Source: an uncultured Prevotellaceae bacterium
GTDB lineage: Bacteria > Bacteroidota > Bacteroidia > Bacteroidales > Bacteroidaceae
DNA: 64,000 nucleotides
Assembly (NCBI GenBank): GCA_946185485.1
Contig: CAMHJQ010000014.1
Span: 1-64,000, forward strand
Reading direction: 5' to 3'
The notes under the pieces are model-generated. The model saw only the letters and a list, made by a program, of their open reading frames with translations, was not told the DNA's origin and did no database searches. Shown one piece after another: positions 24,077 to 32,012 of the stretch (position 1 is the stretch's first letter; the number at the start of each line of letters is the position of its first letter). The translations under genes and the position numbers were made by a program.

Positions 24077-25120
24077 ATGAAAAAAAATCTGTTTCTGCTA
24101 CTCTTACTGATTACTGCGGGTGTATGCGTCTCCCGTGCCCAGGGGTACAATATTTATGGGGTTGGCTTCTATAATCTGGAGAATTTGTTCGACACCAAGC
24201 ATGACGAGGGGAAGAATGACTATGAGTATCTTCCTGAGGGAAGGAACAAATGGACTGAGATGAAGTATAACTCTAAGTTGCGCAACATGTCGACCGTGCT
24301 GTCAGAGATGGGTACTGACGTGCTTCCTGGAGTGGGCTGTGCCGTCATTGGCGTCAGCGAGGTAGAGAACCGCCACTGTCTGGAGGACCTTGTCAATCAG
24401 CCCAAGTTGAAGGCTCGCAATTTCAAGTTTGTCCATGTGGAAGGTCCTGACAAGCGCGGTGTCGATTGTGGCCTGCTCTACAATCCCAAGTTTTTTACGC
24501 CCCAAAAGGTCCGTCTCGTTCCTTATGTATATGAAAAGAAAGAAGACGAGGGGCATGCCACCCGTGGCTTTCTGACGGTCACTGGCACGCTGGCTGGTGA
24601 GCGGATTACCGTCATTGTCTGTCACTGGCCCAGTCGTGGTGCCACTTCCTACTATCGCGAACTGGCCGGACGTCAGGTGCGGGTCATCAAGGACAATCTG
24701 ATGAAGGAAGACCCCAATGCAAAGGTCATCATTATGGGCGATATGAATGATGACCCTCGTGACCGCTCTATGTCAGTGGCCCTGGGAGCCAAGCGTGATA
24801 TGAAAGAGGTGGAGCCCGGTGGACTTTACAACCCTTGGTGGAAATTGCACGACACTGGTACGGGAACACTGACTTTTGGCGGCTCCTGGAACCTTTTTGA
24901 CCAGATAGTGGTATCTTATAGTCTGTTGCACCAGGAAGGACGGCAGGACTATAATACGCTGAAGTTCCGTCAGCATCAGATTTTCCGTCGCGACTACCTC
25001 TTCCAGCAGGAAGGCCAGTATAAGGGCGGCATCAAACGTACCCATGCCGGTGGCGTCTGGCTCAATGGCTATAGCGACCACCTGCCCACTATCATCTATC
25101 TCATGAAAGAAAAGAAATAA
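24077..25120 (+). CDS. Exported endonuclease/exonuclease/phosphatase (EEP) family protein
   Basis: About 347 aa. Signal peptide MKKNLFLLLLLITAGVCVSRAQ, then the DNase I-like fold: FYNLENLFD, metal-binding Glu in IGVSEVENR, active-site GDMNDDP, and the terminal SDHLP with catalytic Asp-His. Such enzymes cleave phosphodiester or phosphomonoester bonds in DNA, RNA or phospholipids. ATG 24077 fits the signal peptide; the frame also opens at a TTG (24068). It is divergent from the TonB receptor operon and 16 bases upstream of udk, consistent with nucleotide scavenging (inference). Confidence 0.93.
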   Translation: MKKNLFLLLLLITAGVCVSRAQGYNIYGVGFYNLENLFDTKHDEGKNDYEYLPEGRNKWTEMKYNSKLRNMSTVLSEMGTDVLPGVGCAVIGVSEVENRHCLEDLVNQPKLKARNFKFVHVEGPDKRGVDCGLLYNPKFFTPQKVRLVPYVYEKKEDEGHATRGFLTVTGTLAGERITVIVCHWPSRGATSYYRELAGRQVRVIKDNLMKEDPNAKVIIMGDMNDDPRDRSMSVALGAKRDMKEVEPGGLYNPWWKLHDTGTGTLTFGGSWNLFDQIVVSYSLLHQEGRQDYNTLKFRQHQIFRRDYLFQQEGQYKGGIKRTHAGGVWLNGYSDHLPTIIYLMKEKK

Positions 25121-25136
25121 TTTTCGACTACCCCAA

Positions 25137-25751
25137 ATGACTATTATTGGAATTGCAGGCGGTACTGGTTCTGGCAAGACCACCGTCGTCAAAAAGATTG
25201 CCCAGGCGCTACATCCCCAATGTGTAGCCATTGTACCCCTCGATTCGTACTATAACGACACCACGGGAATGACCGACGAGGAGCGCCGTGCCATCAATTT
25301 CGACCACCCCGATGCCTTCGACTGGAAGTTGCTCACCGAGCATATCAAGATGTTGAAGAACGGACAGGCTATCGAGCAGCCCACCTATTCTTATATTATA
25401 TCCAACCGTTTGCCCGAGACCATCCATGTCGAGCCCAAGCCCGTCATCATCCTCGAGGGCATTATGACACTTCACTATAAGAAGCTGCGCGACATGATGG
25501 ACCTGAAGATTTTCGTCGATACCGACTCCGATGTGCGGCTCATCCGCAACATCCGGCGCGATGTTGTAGAGCGCGGACGCACTGTCGAGATGGTGCTCGA
25601 CCGCTACGAGAAGGTCCTCAAGCCCATGCACGAGCAGTTCATCGAGCCTACCAAGCAGTATGCCGACCTCATCATCCCTTCGGGCGGCGACAACAAGACC
25701 GGCATCCATATTCTGCGCACCTACATCGAGGGCATCGTCACCAACGTATGA
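25137..25751 (+). CDS. udk: Uridine/cytidine kinase
   Basis: Phosphorylates uridine and cytidine for pyrimidine salvage. 204 aa, normal. P-loop GIAGGTGSGKTT at 5-16, the substrate loop LDSYYNDTTGMT, FDHPDAFDW (base recognition) and RRDVVERGRTVE, all classical for Udk. It starts 16 bases after the secreted EEP protein, so the two may be co-transcribed, linking extracellular nucleic-acid breakdown with nucleoside salvage. Confidence 0.96.
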   Translation: MTIIGIAGGTGSGKTTVVKKIAQALHPQCVAIVPLDSYYNDTTGMTDEERRAINFDHPDAFDWKLLTEHIKMLKNGQAIEQPTYSYIISNRLPETIHVEPKPVIILEGIMTLHYKKLRDMMDLKIFVDTDSDVRLIRNIRRDVVERGRTVEMVLDRYEKVLKPMHEQFIEPTKQYADLIIPSGGDNKTGIHILRTYIEGIVTNV

Positions 25752-25844
25752 CAGTTGGCAGCAATAGTCCTTGTCTTGAGGCAAGGAAATCAATGTCAAA
25801 TGAAGTTTTTTTCACGATAATTTGGCTGTTTAAATAATTTATTG

Positions 25845-25852
25845 TACTTTTG
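25845..25852 (+). promoter_or_regulatory. -7 box (with -33 TTTG) of the small lipoprotein gene
   Basis: TACTTTTG followed by CAGC, with TTTGG at 25821 about 20 bp upstream as the -33 element: a nearly ideal Bacteroidetes promoter. Leader of about 35 nt. Confidence 0.8.
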
Positions 25853-25891
25853 CAGCCGATTAATCAAATTTTAACTAAAAAATTGAAGAAA

Positions 25892-26299
25892 ATGAAAAAA
25901 ATTCAGATGATGATGCTCATGATGCTTACCGCATTTATGGGTTTTGCGCTCCAGTCATGTGGTAGTGATGATGACAACAACGACACTCGTCAGACTTATA
26001 CTATAGGTTTGGAGATTGTTGACAAGGGTGATTTGACAGCAGAAGAAGCTGCAATGGTTAACACTAAGATTCAGCAGGCTGTGTCAAAAGCTGAAACTAC
26101 TGTTACTGCTACTGAGTCTCAGGCTAAGGCCGCATTGGACGCTGCTATTAACCTCAACAAGTCTGATCTCGAAGCTGCTTTCAAGGGTAGTGGCAATACC
26201 AAGAAGTTCACTATGGCTTTCGTTCTGAAGAACGCTTCTGGCAAGGTGGTTTATCAGCGCAATGTGGTGGTTGATGGTGAGACAGTAATTGTTAACTAA
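25892..26299 (+). CDS. Small lipoprotein, unknown function
   Basis: 135 aa with a Met-rich lipoprotein signal (MKKIQMMMLMMLTAFMGFALQSCGSDDDN), lipobox Cys23 and an acidic +2 region (GSDDDNND) that in Bacteroidetes resembles a surface-export signal. The mature part is Ala/Lys-rich and helical (about 40-90), then shows two beta strands (FTMAFVLKNASGKVVYQRNVVVDG). No family recognised. Strong promoter and terminator make it a single-gene, probably well-expressed unit. Confidence 0.85.
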   Translation: MKKIQMMMLMMLTAFMGFALQSCGSDDDNNDTRQTYTIGLEIVDKGDLTAEEAAMVNTKIQQAVSKAETTVTATESQAKAALDAAINLNKSDLEAAFKGSGNTKKFTMAFVLKNASGKVVYQRNVVVDGETVIVN

Positions 26300-26323
26300 T
26301 CAATTAATAATTATCATATAGAC

Positions 26324-26355
26324 AGCCATCACCCTAAAAAGGTGATGGCTTTTTT
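26324..26355 (+). terminator. Rho-independent terminator
   Basis: AGCCATCACC / GGTGATGGCT stem with a 7-nt loop followed by TTTTTT, 25 bases after the lipoprotein stop. Confidence 0.92.
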
Positions 26356-26398
26356 GTGTGTGATGGCTTTGCACACTGATATATGGATGGAATCTTCA

Positions 26399-27091
26399 CT
26401 AACGTGTGGCCAGTGTCCCCGCTGTTGTGTCGTTACTATCGTCGTGGTTGATTTCCGAACTGATTTCCTCGGCCACATCCTCTTCTGCTGACTGTTGGCG
26501 CTCCCATTCCTCGCGCTGTCGGTCTGCTGCTTTGCGCAGGCTATGAATCTTCAGCGCATTCACCAACTCGATGACACCGTAGAGTAGGGAGCACCAGCCC
26601 AGGATCATTAGTGGCAACTGTGCTGTCTCCATTGGCTTCACCATCACGAACAGTCCTGTCAGCAATATCAGTGACGGGCACACCCAATAGCCGAAAGGCA
26701 CGCTGCCCAATCGCCGCGCCGTGATGAGGCTCATCAACTGTGTGATGCCGCCCAGTATCAAGATGGCTGCCAGCATATACATCAGCCCGTTAATAAAGGC
26801 GTTGGGCGTTATTACAAGCACCAGACCCAGTATCACGCTGCCTGCTCCCACGATGGGAAATGTCGGCTGCGCCCCTGACACTACGCGGCCCTCCTGGTCG
26901 GTGATGGTATATTCACCAGCATGTCGCCTTGCCTGCCAATAGGCTATCAGCGCAACGACACCTGACAGCAGGAACAGCGCTCCGATGGCCTGCGTCAGCC
27001 ACATCACCCCGTCCTGCGGGTACTTCAACAGCAGCACGCCAACCACGATGGCGCACCCTGCTCGGAAAATGGAACTCTGGAATATCTTCAT
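26399..27091 (-). CDS. HdeD/DUF308-type membrane protein
   Basis: About 230 aa. Six hydrophobic segments in three pairs (AGCAIVVGVLLL..., IGALFLLSGVVALIAYW, GAGSVILGLVLVI, GLMYMLAAILILGGI, PSLILLTGLFVMV, LMILGWCSLLYGVIEL) match the HdeD/DUF308 fold. The C-terminal tail (about 185-230) is charged and acidic. The start at 27091 (MKIFQSSIFRAG) follows its own promoter; the longer frame to 27349 has no membrane-protein character and crosses that promoter. Function in Bacteroidetes unknown. Confidence 0.88.
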   Translation of the reverse strand: MKIFQSSIFRAGCAIVVGVLLLKYPQDGVMWLTQAIGALFLLSGVVALIAYWQARRHAGEYTITDQEGRVVSGAQPTFPIVGAGSVILGLVLVITPNAFINGLMYMLAAILILGGITQLMSLITARRLGSVPFGYWVCPSLILLTGLFVMVKPMETAQLPLMILGWCSLLYGVIELVNALKIHSLRKAADRQREEWERQQSAEEDVAEEISSEINHDDSNDTTAGTLATR

Positions 27092-27114
27092 GCTTTTACT
27101 GTTTTTGGTCACCG

Positions 27115-27122
27115 CAAAGGTA
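27115..27122 (-). promoter_or_regulatory. -7 box of the HdeD-like gene
   Basis: Minus strand TACCTTTG followed by CGG, 23 bases upstream of the chosen start; supports that start over the longer frame. Confidence 0.75.
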
Positions 27123-27278
27123 CGCATATTTTCCGACAAAAAAGCAAAAGAGCATTTTTTTTGATATCTGAAACATCGAAAATCGGATGATTTTAAGTAT
27201 TTTTGCAACCAGTAGGAGCAAAAATCGCTCTTCATCGAAAAATTGGATAAATAATTTGGTTGTTTGCTTTGTTCTTCG

Positions 27279-27286
27279 TACCTTTG
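27279..27286 (+). promoter_or_regulatory. -7 box of pfkA
   Basis: TACCTTTG followed by TGC with a leader of about 65 nt before pfkA. Confidence 0.75.
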
Positions 27287-27357
27287 TGCGAGTACTGAGC
27301 CATGACAGAATAATGAACGATAAACAATAAATATTAAACAATCAAACAATAACGACT

Positions 27358-28335
27358 ATGGGAAAGATTAAGACTATCGGTGTTCTGACATCGGGTGGCG
27401 ATGCCCCCGGCATGAACGCAGCCATCCGTGCCGTGACACGCGCAGGTATCTACAACCAGTTTAACATCAAAGGCATCTACCGTGGCTACGATGGACTCAT
27501 CAAGGGTGAGGTCAAGCAGTTTTCGACGGAAGATGTTAGTGGCATCATCACCCGTGGCGGTACCATCCTGAAGACTGCACGCTCGATGGAGTTTATGACC
27601 CCCGAGGGCATGCAGAAGGCCTACGAGACCTGTCAACGCGAGGAGATTGACGCCCTTATCGTCATCGGCGGTAACGGCTCGTTGACTGGTGCCTGGAACT
27701 TCGGCGTGGAGTTCGACTTCCCTGTCATCGGCTTGCCCGGTACCATTGACAATGACCTTTATGGTACCGATGCTACTATTGGCTACGACACTACCATGAA
27801 CACCATTATGGAGTGTGTGGACCGCATCCGCGACACCGCCAACTCACACGAGCGCATCTTCTTTGTAGAGGTAATGGGACGTGATGCAGGATTTTTGGCT
27901 CAGAACTGTGCCATCGCCTGTGGTGCCGAGGCCGCCATCGTACCCGAGGAGGTAACTGACGTCGACCAGTTGGCCGCCTTCATGGGTCGCGGCATCCGCA
28001 AGTCGAAGAAGTCGTGTATTGTCATTGTCTCGGAGAGTCCCAAGTGCGGTGCTATGTACTATGCCGAACGTGTAAAGAACGAGTTCCCTGGATTCGACGT
28101 GCGCGTCTCGATTCTCGGTCATCTGCAGCGCGGCGGTACCCCGTCGGCCCGTGACCGCATCCTGGCCAGCTGCACTGGTGTCGGCGCCATTGAAGCCATC
28201 ACCCAGGGACAGCGCAACGTGATGGTGGGCGTGCGCAACAATGATGTGGTATACGTCCCCTTCTCAGAGTGTATCCGTACCGACAAGCGTTTCGACAAGC
28301 GACTGATAACAGTGCTCGACGAACTCAGCATCTGA
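27358..28335 (+). CDS. pfkA: 6-phosphofructokinase
   Basis: Commits fructose 6-phosphate to glycolysis. 325 aa, normal. Motifs: [20 protein letters not shown] at 8-27, IRYRGYDGL-type loop ([11 protein letters not shown]), GGNGSL at the nucleotide site, catalytic [23 protein letters not shown] and [15 protein letters not shown]. The nucleotide loop reads GGNGS where ATP-type enzymes usually have GGDGS, which may influence phosphoryl-donor use (inference). Confidence 0.97.
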   Translation: MGKIKTIGVLTSGGDAPGMNAAIRAVTRAGIYNQFNIKGIYRGYDGLIKGEVKQFSTEDVSGIITRGGTILKTARSMEFMTPEGMQKAYETCQREEIDALIVIGGNGSLTGAWNFGVEFDFPVIGLPGTIDNDLYGTDATIGYDTTMNTIMECVDRIRDTANSHERIFFVEVMGRDAGFLAQNCAIACGAEAAIVPEEVTDVDQLAAFMGRGIRKSKKSCIVIVSESPKCGAMYYAERVKNEFPGFDVRVSILGHLQRGGTPSARDRILASCTGVGAIEAITQGQRNVMVGVRNNDVVYVPFSECIRTDKRFDKRLITVLDELSI

Positions 28336-28341
28336 TTTTTG

Positions 28342-28367
28342 CGGCCGTAGGCAACAGCCTACGGCCG
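28342..28367. other. Perfect 11-bp hairpin between pfkA and the histidine phosphatase
   Basis: CGGCCGTAGGC-AACA-GCCTACGGCCG, just upstream of the next start codon (28375). No U tract follows on the plus strand, so it could slow rather than end transcription, or mask the ribosome site of the next gene. Confidence 0.6.
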
Positions 28368-28374
28368 TGAAGCT

Positions 28375-28983
28375 ATGACCATGGAAACAGTTGTTTACTT
28401 GGTGCGGCACGGGGAGACCGTCGATAACGCTCTGCAGATCATGCAAGGGCAAACTCATGGTTGCCTGAACGAAAAGGGTAGGGAACAAGCCCGGATCGTG
28501 GCTGAACGATTGGCCGGTGAGGCTTTCGATGCCGTGGTGGCCAGCGACCTGCAGCGGGCCATCCAGACGGCGGAGATTATCGCTGCGCCCCACGGGTTGC
28601 CTGTGGTGACGACACCGCTGTTGCGCGAGCGCGACTGGGGTGGCTTTACTGGACGTTTCATTCCTGACCTGAGGGATGCGGTGTGGCCCGATGATATTGA
28701 AACGGAGGAGGCACTATTGACACGCGCGCGTACCTTTTTAATATATATAACGGCCACCTACCCGGGAAAACGGGTGGTGGCCGTAGGTCATGGCATCTTC
28801 AACAAGGCCCTTCTGGCCGTTTATGCCGGCTGTACGATGCGTGAGGTACAGCGGATGATGAATGCCGAAGTACGTATCTTAACGGTGTCCACCGAACGAG
28901 CGGCCTCCGCTGGAGCTGTGACCACCGCCACTACTGTGGCTGCTGAAAGAACCACCACCGCGGCTGCTCCCTCCGCTGAATGA
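28375..28983 (+). CDS. Histidine phosphatase family protein (phosphoglycerate mutase-like)
   Basis: Branch of the RHG superfamily: LVRHGETVDN with the phospho-accepting His, and VVAVGHGIFNKALL with the second catalytic His. The conserved domain ends near residue 165 (VRILTV). The remaining ~37 residues (Ala/Thr-rich) are encoded by the antisense of the repetitive end of the convergent Ser/Gly-rich gene, an overlap of 105 bp. Start 28375 or 28381 (two Met codons). Substrate unknown; proximity to pfkA may be chance. Confidence 0.9.
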   Translation: MTMETVVYLVRHGETVDNALQIMQGQTHGCLNEKGREQARIVAERLAGEAFDAVVASDLQRAIQTAEIIAAPHGLPVVTTPLLRERDWGGFTGRFIPDLRDAVWPDDIETEEALLTRARTFLIYITATYPGKRVVAVGHGIFNKALLAVYAGCTMREVQRMMNAEVRILTVSTERAASAGAVTTATTVAAERTTTAAAPSAE

Positions 28984-30006
28984 GCCACTGCTGCGTGTGC
29001 TGCTGCCACTGCTGAACGAGCCGCTGCTGTGCGAACTCCTACTGCCACTGCTGAACGAACCGCTGCTATGCGAACTCCTGATGCCACTGCTGAATGAGCC
29101 GCTGCTATGCGAACTCCTGCTGCCACTGCTGAATGAGCCGCTGCTGAACGAGCCGCTGCTGTGCGAACTCCTGCTACTGAAAGAACTGCTGCTATGGCTG
29201 CTACTGCTACGATTGGGATTCTCGCCAAACGACCTGCCACTGCCCGAATGGCTGCTGCCGCTGTGACTTGAACTTCTGCCGGAATCGTAGTTTCCGCCGC
29301 TGTGATTTGTACCTGTACCACGATTCAAGTTGAAGTTATCTGCGTGCCCTGTACCACGGTCGGTATAGAGTCGACCACGATTTTCTGCGGTCGTGCGGGT
29401 AGAGCTGTTGCGGTTGCCACCAAACTGCCTGTAGGTCTGACCGTGACGCTGGCTGCCATTGTGATAGCCGCGGTAGTCACCACGGTTCCAGCGGTCCAGC
29501 ATGCCGAAGTGTGAACGGCCTACTGCAGGTGCTGGACGGTAGTGGTCGCGATGGTGATAGTAGTAGCCGTGACCACCGACGTGGTGCCAGGCGTGACCGC
29601 CGCGATAGCTGGCATAGAATACCGGGCGTCCGAAGTAGAAGTAGTCGCGGTGAGGATAGCGGGCGTAGATGCCGAAGTGCCAGTAGCCGCCGTCCCAGTA
29701 GAGCGGACGGTAGAAGTAGCTGGCGGCACAGAAAGCCTCCCACTGCCAGTCAAACAAAATATAGCTGAAGTCCAGGTTGCGACGCTCCCAGTAGGTTGAA
29801 TAAACGTCATCGTAGCTGGTGACCCCCATCAGGTAGTCGAGGTTGATTTCATAGGCGGCTTCATACTGCGCCTCAGTGAGGTTCAGCTCGTAAGCCATCT
29901 TGTCCGTCAGGAAGAGGGCTTCGTTGCGTGCCTGTTCGTAGCTCATTGCATGGCCCGTTGCTGCTATCGTCAGCAATGCTACAAGGGCTATCATCATCTT
30001 CTTCAT
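28879..30006 (-). CDS. Exported His/Tyr- and Ser/Gly-rich low-complexity protein
   Basis: About 375 aa. Signal peptide MKKMMIALVALLTIAATGHA; the frame extends ten codons upstream but the signal fixes the start at 30006. Residues 20-90 are helical (YEQARNEALFLTDKMAYELNLTEAQYEAAYEIN), 90-180 are rich in Tyr, Trp and His (HHVGGHGYYYHHRDHYR) and the C-terminal half is Ser/Gly-rich with 13-residue repeats built on HSSGSFSSGSRSS (39-bp DNA repeats, about 28995-29160). No named family. The His-rich part could bind metal (inference). The 3' end overlaps the convergent phosphatase gene. Confidence 0.82.
   Translation of the reverse strand: MKKMMIALVALLTIAATGHAMSYEQARNEALFLTDKMAYELNLTEAQYEAAYEINLDYLMGVTSYDDVYSTYWERRNLDFSYILFDWQWEAFCAASYFYRPLYWDGGYWHFGIYARYPHRDYFYFGRPVFYASYRGGHAWHHVGGHGYYYHHRDHYRPAPAVGRSHFGMLDRWNRGDYRGYHNGSQRHGQTYRQFGGNRNSSTRTTAENRGRLYTDRGTGHADNFNLNRGTGTNHSGGNYDSGRSSSHSGSSHSGSGRSFGENPNRSSSSHSSSSFSSRSSHSSGSFSSGSFSSGSRSSHSSGSFSSGIRSSHSSGSFSSGSRSSHSSGSFSSGSSTRSSGSFSGGSSRGGGSFSSHSSGGGHSSSGGRSFGGHR
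28990..29190. repeat. 39-bp tandem repeats within the Ser/Gly-rich gene
   Basis: About four imperfect copies of a 39-bp unit (13 codons), recognisable by GAACGAGCCGCTGCTG and GAACTCCTGCTGCCACTGCT. The period is a multiple of three, so copy-number changes keep the frame; length variation among strains is likely. Confidence 0.8.
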
Positions 30007-30056
30007 AGTCGTATGTTTTTTATTGTTGTTCGACATTTTGTTATCTTTTCACGGTG

Positions 30057-30064
30057 CAAAATTA
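30057..30064 (-). promoter_or_regulatory. -7 box of the Ser/Gly-rich gene
   Basis: Minus strand TAATTTTG followed by CACC, 50 bases upstream of the start. Confidence 0.65.
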
Positions 30065-30207
30065 GAAAGAAAGTAAGGCATATACAAAGGATTTTCCCTA
30101 AACCATGAGGGGATTTTCCCTATTTGTCTGCTCTTGCTTTATATTAAATAATGTAGGACGAAGCGAAAAAAAACGCCAAAGGCTGCATCGTTTTCTTGTT
30201 TTTTTTG

Positions 30208-30215
30208 TAATTTTG
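30208..30215 (+). promoter_or_regulatory. -7 box of the PurF-like gene
   Basis: TAATTTTG followed by CC, 40 bases before the start codon at 30256. Confidence 0.65.
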
Positions 30216-30255
30216 CCGACCTAATAGAGTTTTTACAACAAGATAACAATTCATT

Positions 30256-31734
30256 ATGGGTGGCTTCTTTGGCACGATTTCAAAACAGAGCTGCGTAAAC
30301 GACTTGTTTTACGGCACTGACTACAACTCGCACTTAGGTACAAAACGCGCCGGACTGGTGACATTCGATGAGGAGAGCGGTTTCCACCGCAGCATCCACT
30401 CGCTGGAGCGCAATTATTTCCGTTCGCGCTTCGAGGACGAACTGGACTCCTTCAAGGGACATCAGGGCATTGGCGTCATCAGCGACACCGACCCGCAGCC
30501 CATCATCGTCAATTCGCACTTGGGGCGCTATGCGGTGGTGACCGTTGCCAAAATCAACAATCTGCGCGAGATAGCCGAGGACCTGCTGAAGCAGCGCATG
30601 CACCTCAGCGAGATGTCGGCCAACAACATCAACCAGACAGAATTGGTGGCCCTGCTCATCAATATGGGCGACACCTTTGCGGAGGGTATCAATCTGGTAT
30701 ACCAGAAGATAGAGGGCTCGTGCTCGATGCTCATCCTGACAGAGGATGGCATCATTGCCGCACGTGACTTCCTGGGACGCACACCCATCGTGATAGGCCA
30801 GAAGCAGATTCACCGTCTGTCGCCCATCGGCACCGACGAGTTCCTGCAGGCATACGCCGTTTCCAGCGAGACGACCAGCTTCCCCAACCTCGACTACAAG
30901 GTAGTGCGCGACCTGGGACCGGGCGAGATTGTCCGCCTGCGCGCCGACGGTCTTGAGGTGATGCAGAAACCTTTTACACGCTGTCAGATATGCTCGTTCC
31001 TCTGGGTTTACTACGGCTTCCCCGCCAGCGACTATGAGGGCATCAATACAGAATATGTACGCGAGAAGAACGGACGCCTGATGGGCGAGAAGGACCACGA
31101 CATTGATGCCGACTTGGTGTGCGGCATCCCCGACTCCGGTGTGGGTATGGCCCTGGGCTATTCGGAGGGTAAGAAGATTCCCTACAAGCGTGCCGTGCTG
31201 AAATACACGCCAACATGGCCTCGCTCGTTTACTCCTGGCAACCAGAACCGCCGTGACCTCGTGGCCAAGATGAAGCTCATTCCCAACCCGGCCGTCTTGA
31301 AGGACCAGCGCATCGTGTTCTGCGACGACTCCATCGTCCGTGGCACGCAGCTGCGCGATAACGTCCGCACGTTCTTCGACAATGGTGCCAAGGAAGTGCA
31401 TGTGCGCATCTCCTGTCCTCCGCTAGTCTACGGCTGCCCGTTCATCGGCTTCACTTCGTCGAAGAGCGACATGGAGCTCATCACGCGCCGCATCATCAAG
31501 GACTTCGAGGGCGATGACAAAAAGAACCTCGACCAATATGCCAAGACGGGCACACCCGAATACCAGCGCATGGTCAGCGAGATTGCCCGCCGCCTGGGGC
31601 TGACCAGCGTCAAGTTCGCTACCATCGAGGACCTGATAGCCTCCATCGGCCTTCCCAAGGATCGTGTCTGTACCCACTGCTTCGACGGCACCTCCTTCTG
31701 TCACGAGCGCCGCGGCGAGGAGTGGTTCACGTAA
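30256..31734 (+). CDS. PurF homologue lacking the N-terminal catalytic Cys
   Basis: 492 aa with both PurF domains: an Ntn-hydrolase-like glutaminase part (1-240) and a phosphoribosyltransferase part with the PRPP loop RIVFCDDSIVRGTQLRD. The protein starts MGGFFGTISKQ; glutamine amidotransferases of this class need Cys directly after the start or propeptide (CGVxGI), and none is present. The C-terminus has Cys residues placed like Fe-S ligands of Bacillus PurF (RCQIC; VCTHCFDG). A second PurF with the Cys is encoded at 46496. This copy may use free ammonia or be regulatory (inference). MGGFFG-type homologues are known in Bacteroides. Confidence 0.9.
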   Translation: MGGFFGTISKQSCVNDLFYGTDYNSHLGTKRAGLVTFDEESGFHRSIHSLERNYFRSRFEDELDSFKGHQGIGVISDTDPQPIIVNSHLGRYAVVTVAKINNLREIAEDLLKQRMHLSEMSANNINQTELVALLINMGDTFAEGINLVYQKIEGSCSMLILTEDGIIAARDFLGRTPIVIGQKQIHRLSPIGTDEFLQAYAVSSETTSFPNLDYKVVRDLGPGEIVRLRADGLEVMQKPFTRCQICSFLWVYYGFPASDYEGINTEYVREKNGRLMGEKDHDIDADLVCGIPDSGVGMALGYSEGKKIPYKRAVLKYTPTWPRSFTPGNQNRRDLVAKMKLIPNPAVLKDQRIVFCDDSIVRGTQLRDNVRTFFDNGAKEVHVRISCPPLVYGCPFIGFTSSKSDMELITRRIIKDFEGDDKKNLDQYAKTGTPEYQRMVSEIARRLGLTSVKFATIEDLIASIGLPKDRVCTHCFDGTSFCHERRGEEWFT

Positions 31735-31979
31735 TGTTGTACAATAAAGATGGCGGACTCTTGAACATAATCAGGAGTCCACTCAGCACTCGGAAAAGCT
31801 CAACGTCGATTTCGAGAATCAGCACTACGAAGGGGTGACCACCATGCCTGCTGTCGCCCCCGTCATCTAAGCCTCACGCCACCATAGAATATGACTATGG
31901 AGAATAGCAAGAAGTTTTCTCGTTCGAAAGAAAAAATAAAAAAAATGTTTTTTTATTTGTTTCTTTGCTCACTTATTCG
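31735..31979. other. Spacer without supported gene
   Basis: A frame from 31755 ending EGVTTMPAVAPVI at 31870 lacks a start codon and a ribosome site, so it is at most a remnant. The last ~60 bases are AT-rich and lead into the Nif3 promoter. Confidence 0.5.
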
Positions 31980-31987
31980 TACCTTTG
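31980..31987 (+). promoter_or_regulatory. -7 box of the Nif3/Zn-ribbon operon
   Basis: TACCTTTG followed by CAACC, 25 bases before the GTG start at 32013; it excludes the upstream ATG (31965) of the open frame. Confidence 0.75.
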
Positions 31988-32012
31988 CAACCTAAAATCA
32001 ATAGAAAGAAGC

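Noticed and set aside
28990..29190. CRISPR-like or regulatory repeats on the plus strand
   Set aside because: The 39-bp repeats are codon-phased within a Ser/Gly-rich secreted protein gene on the minus strand.
30334..31401. 355-aa minus-strand ORF opposite the PurF-like gene
   Set aside because: Shadow of a strongly biased coding frame; no ribosome site and no recognisable domains.
31755..31870. Small ORF ending EGVTTMPAVAPVI
   Set aside because: No start codon or ribosome-binding sequence and no promoter; at most a remnant.
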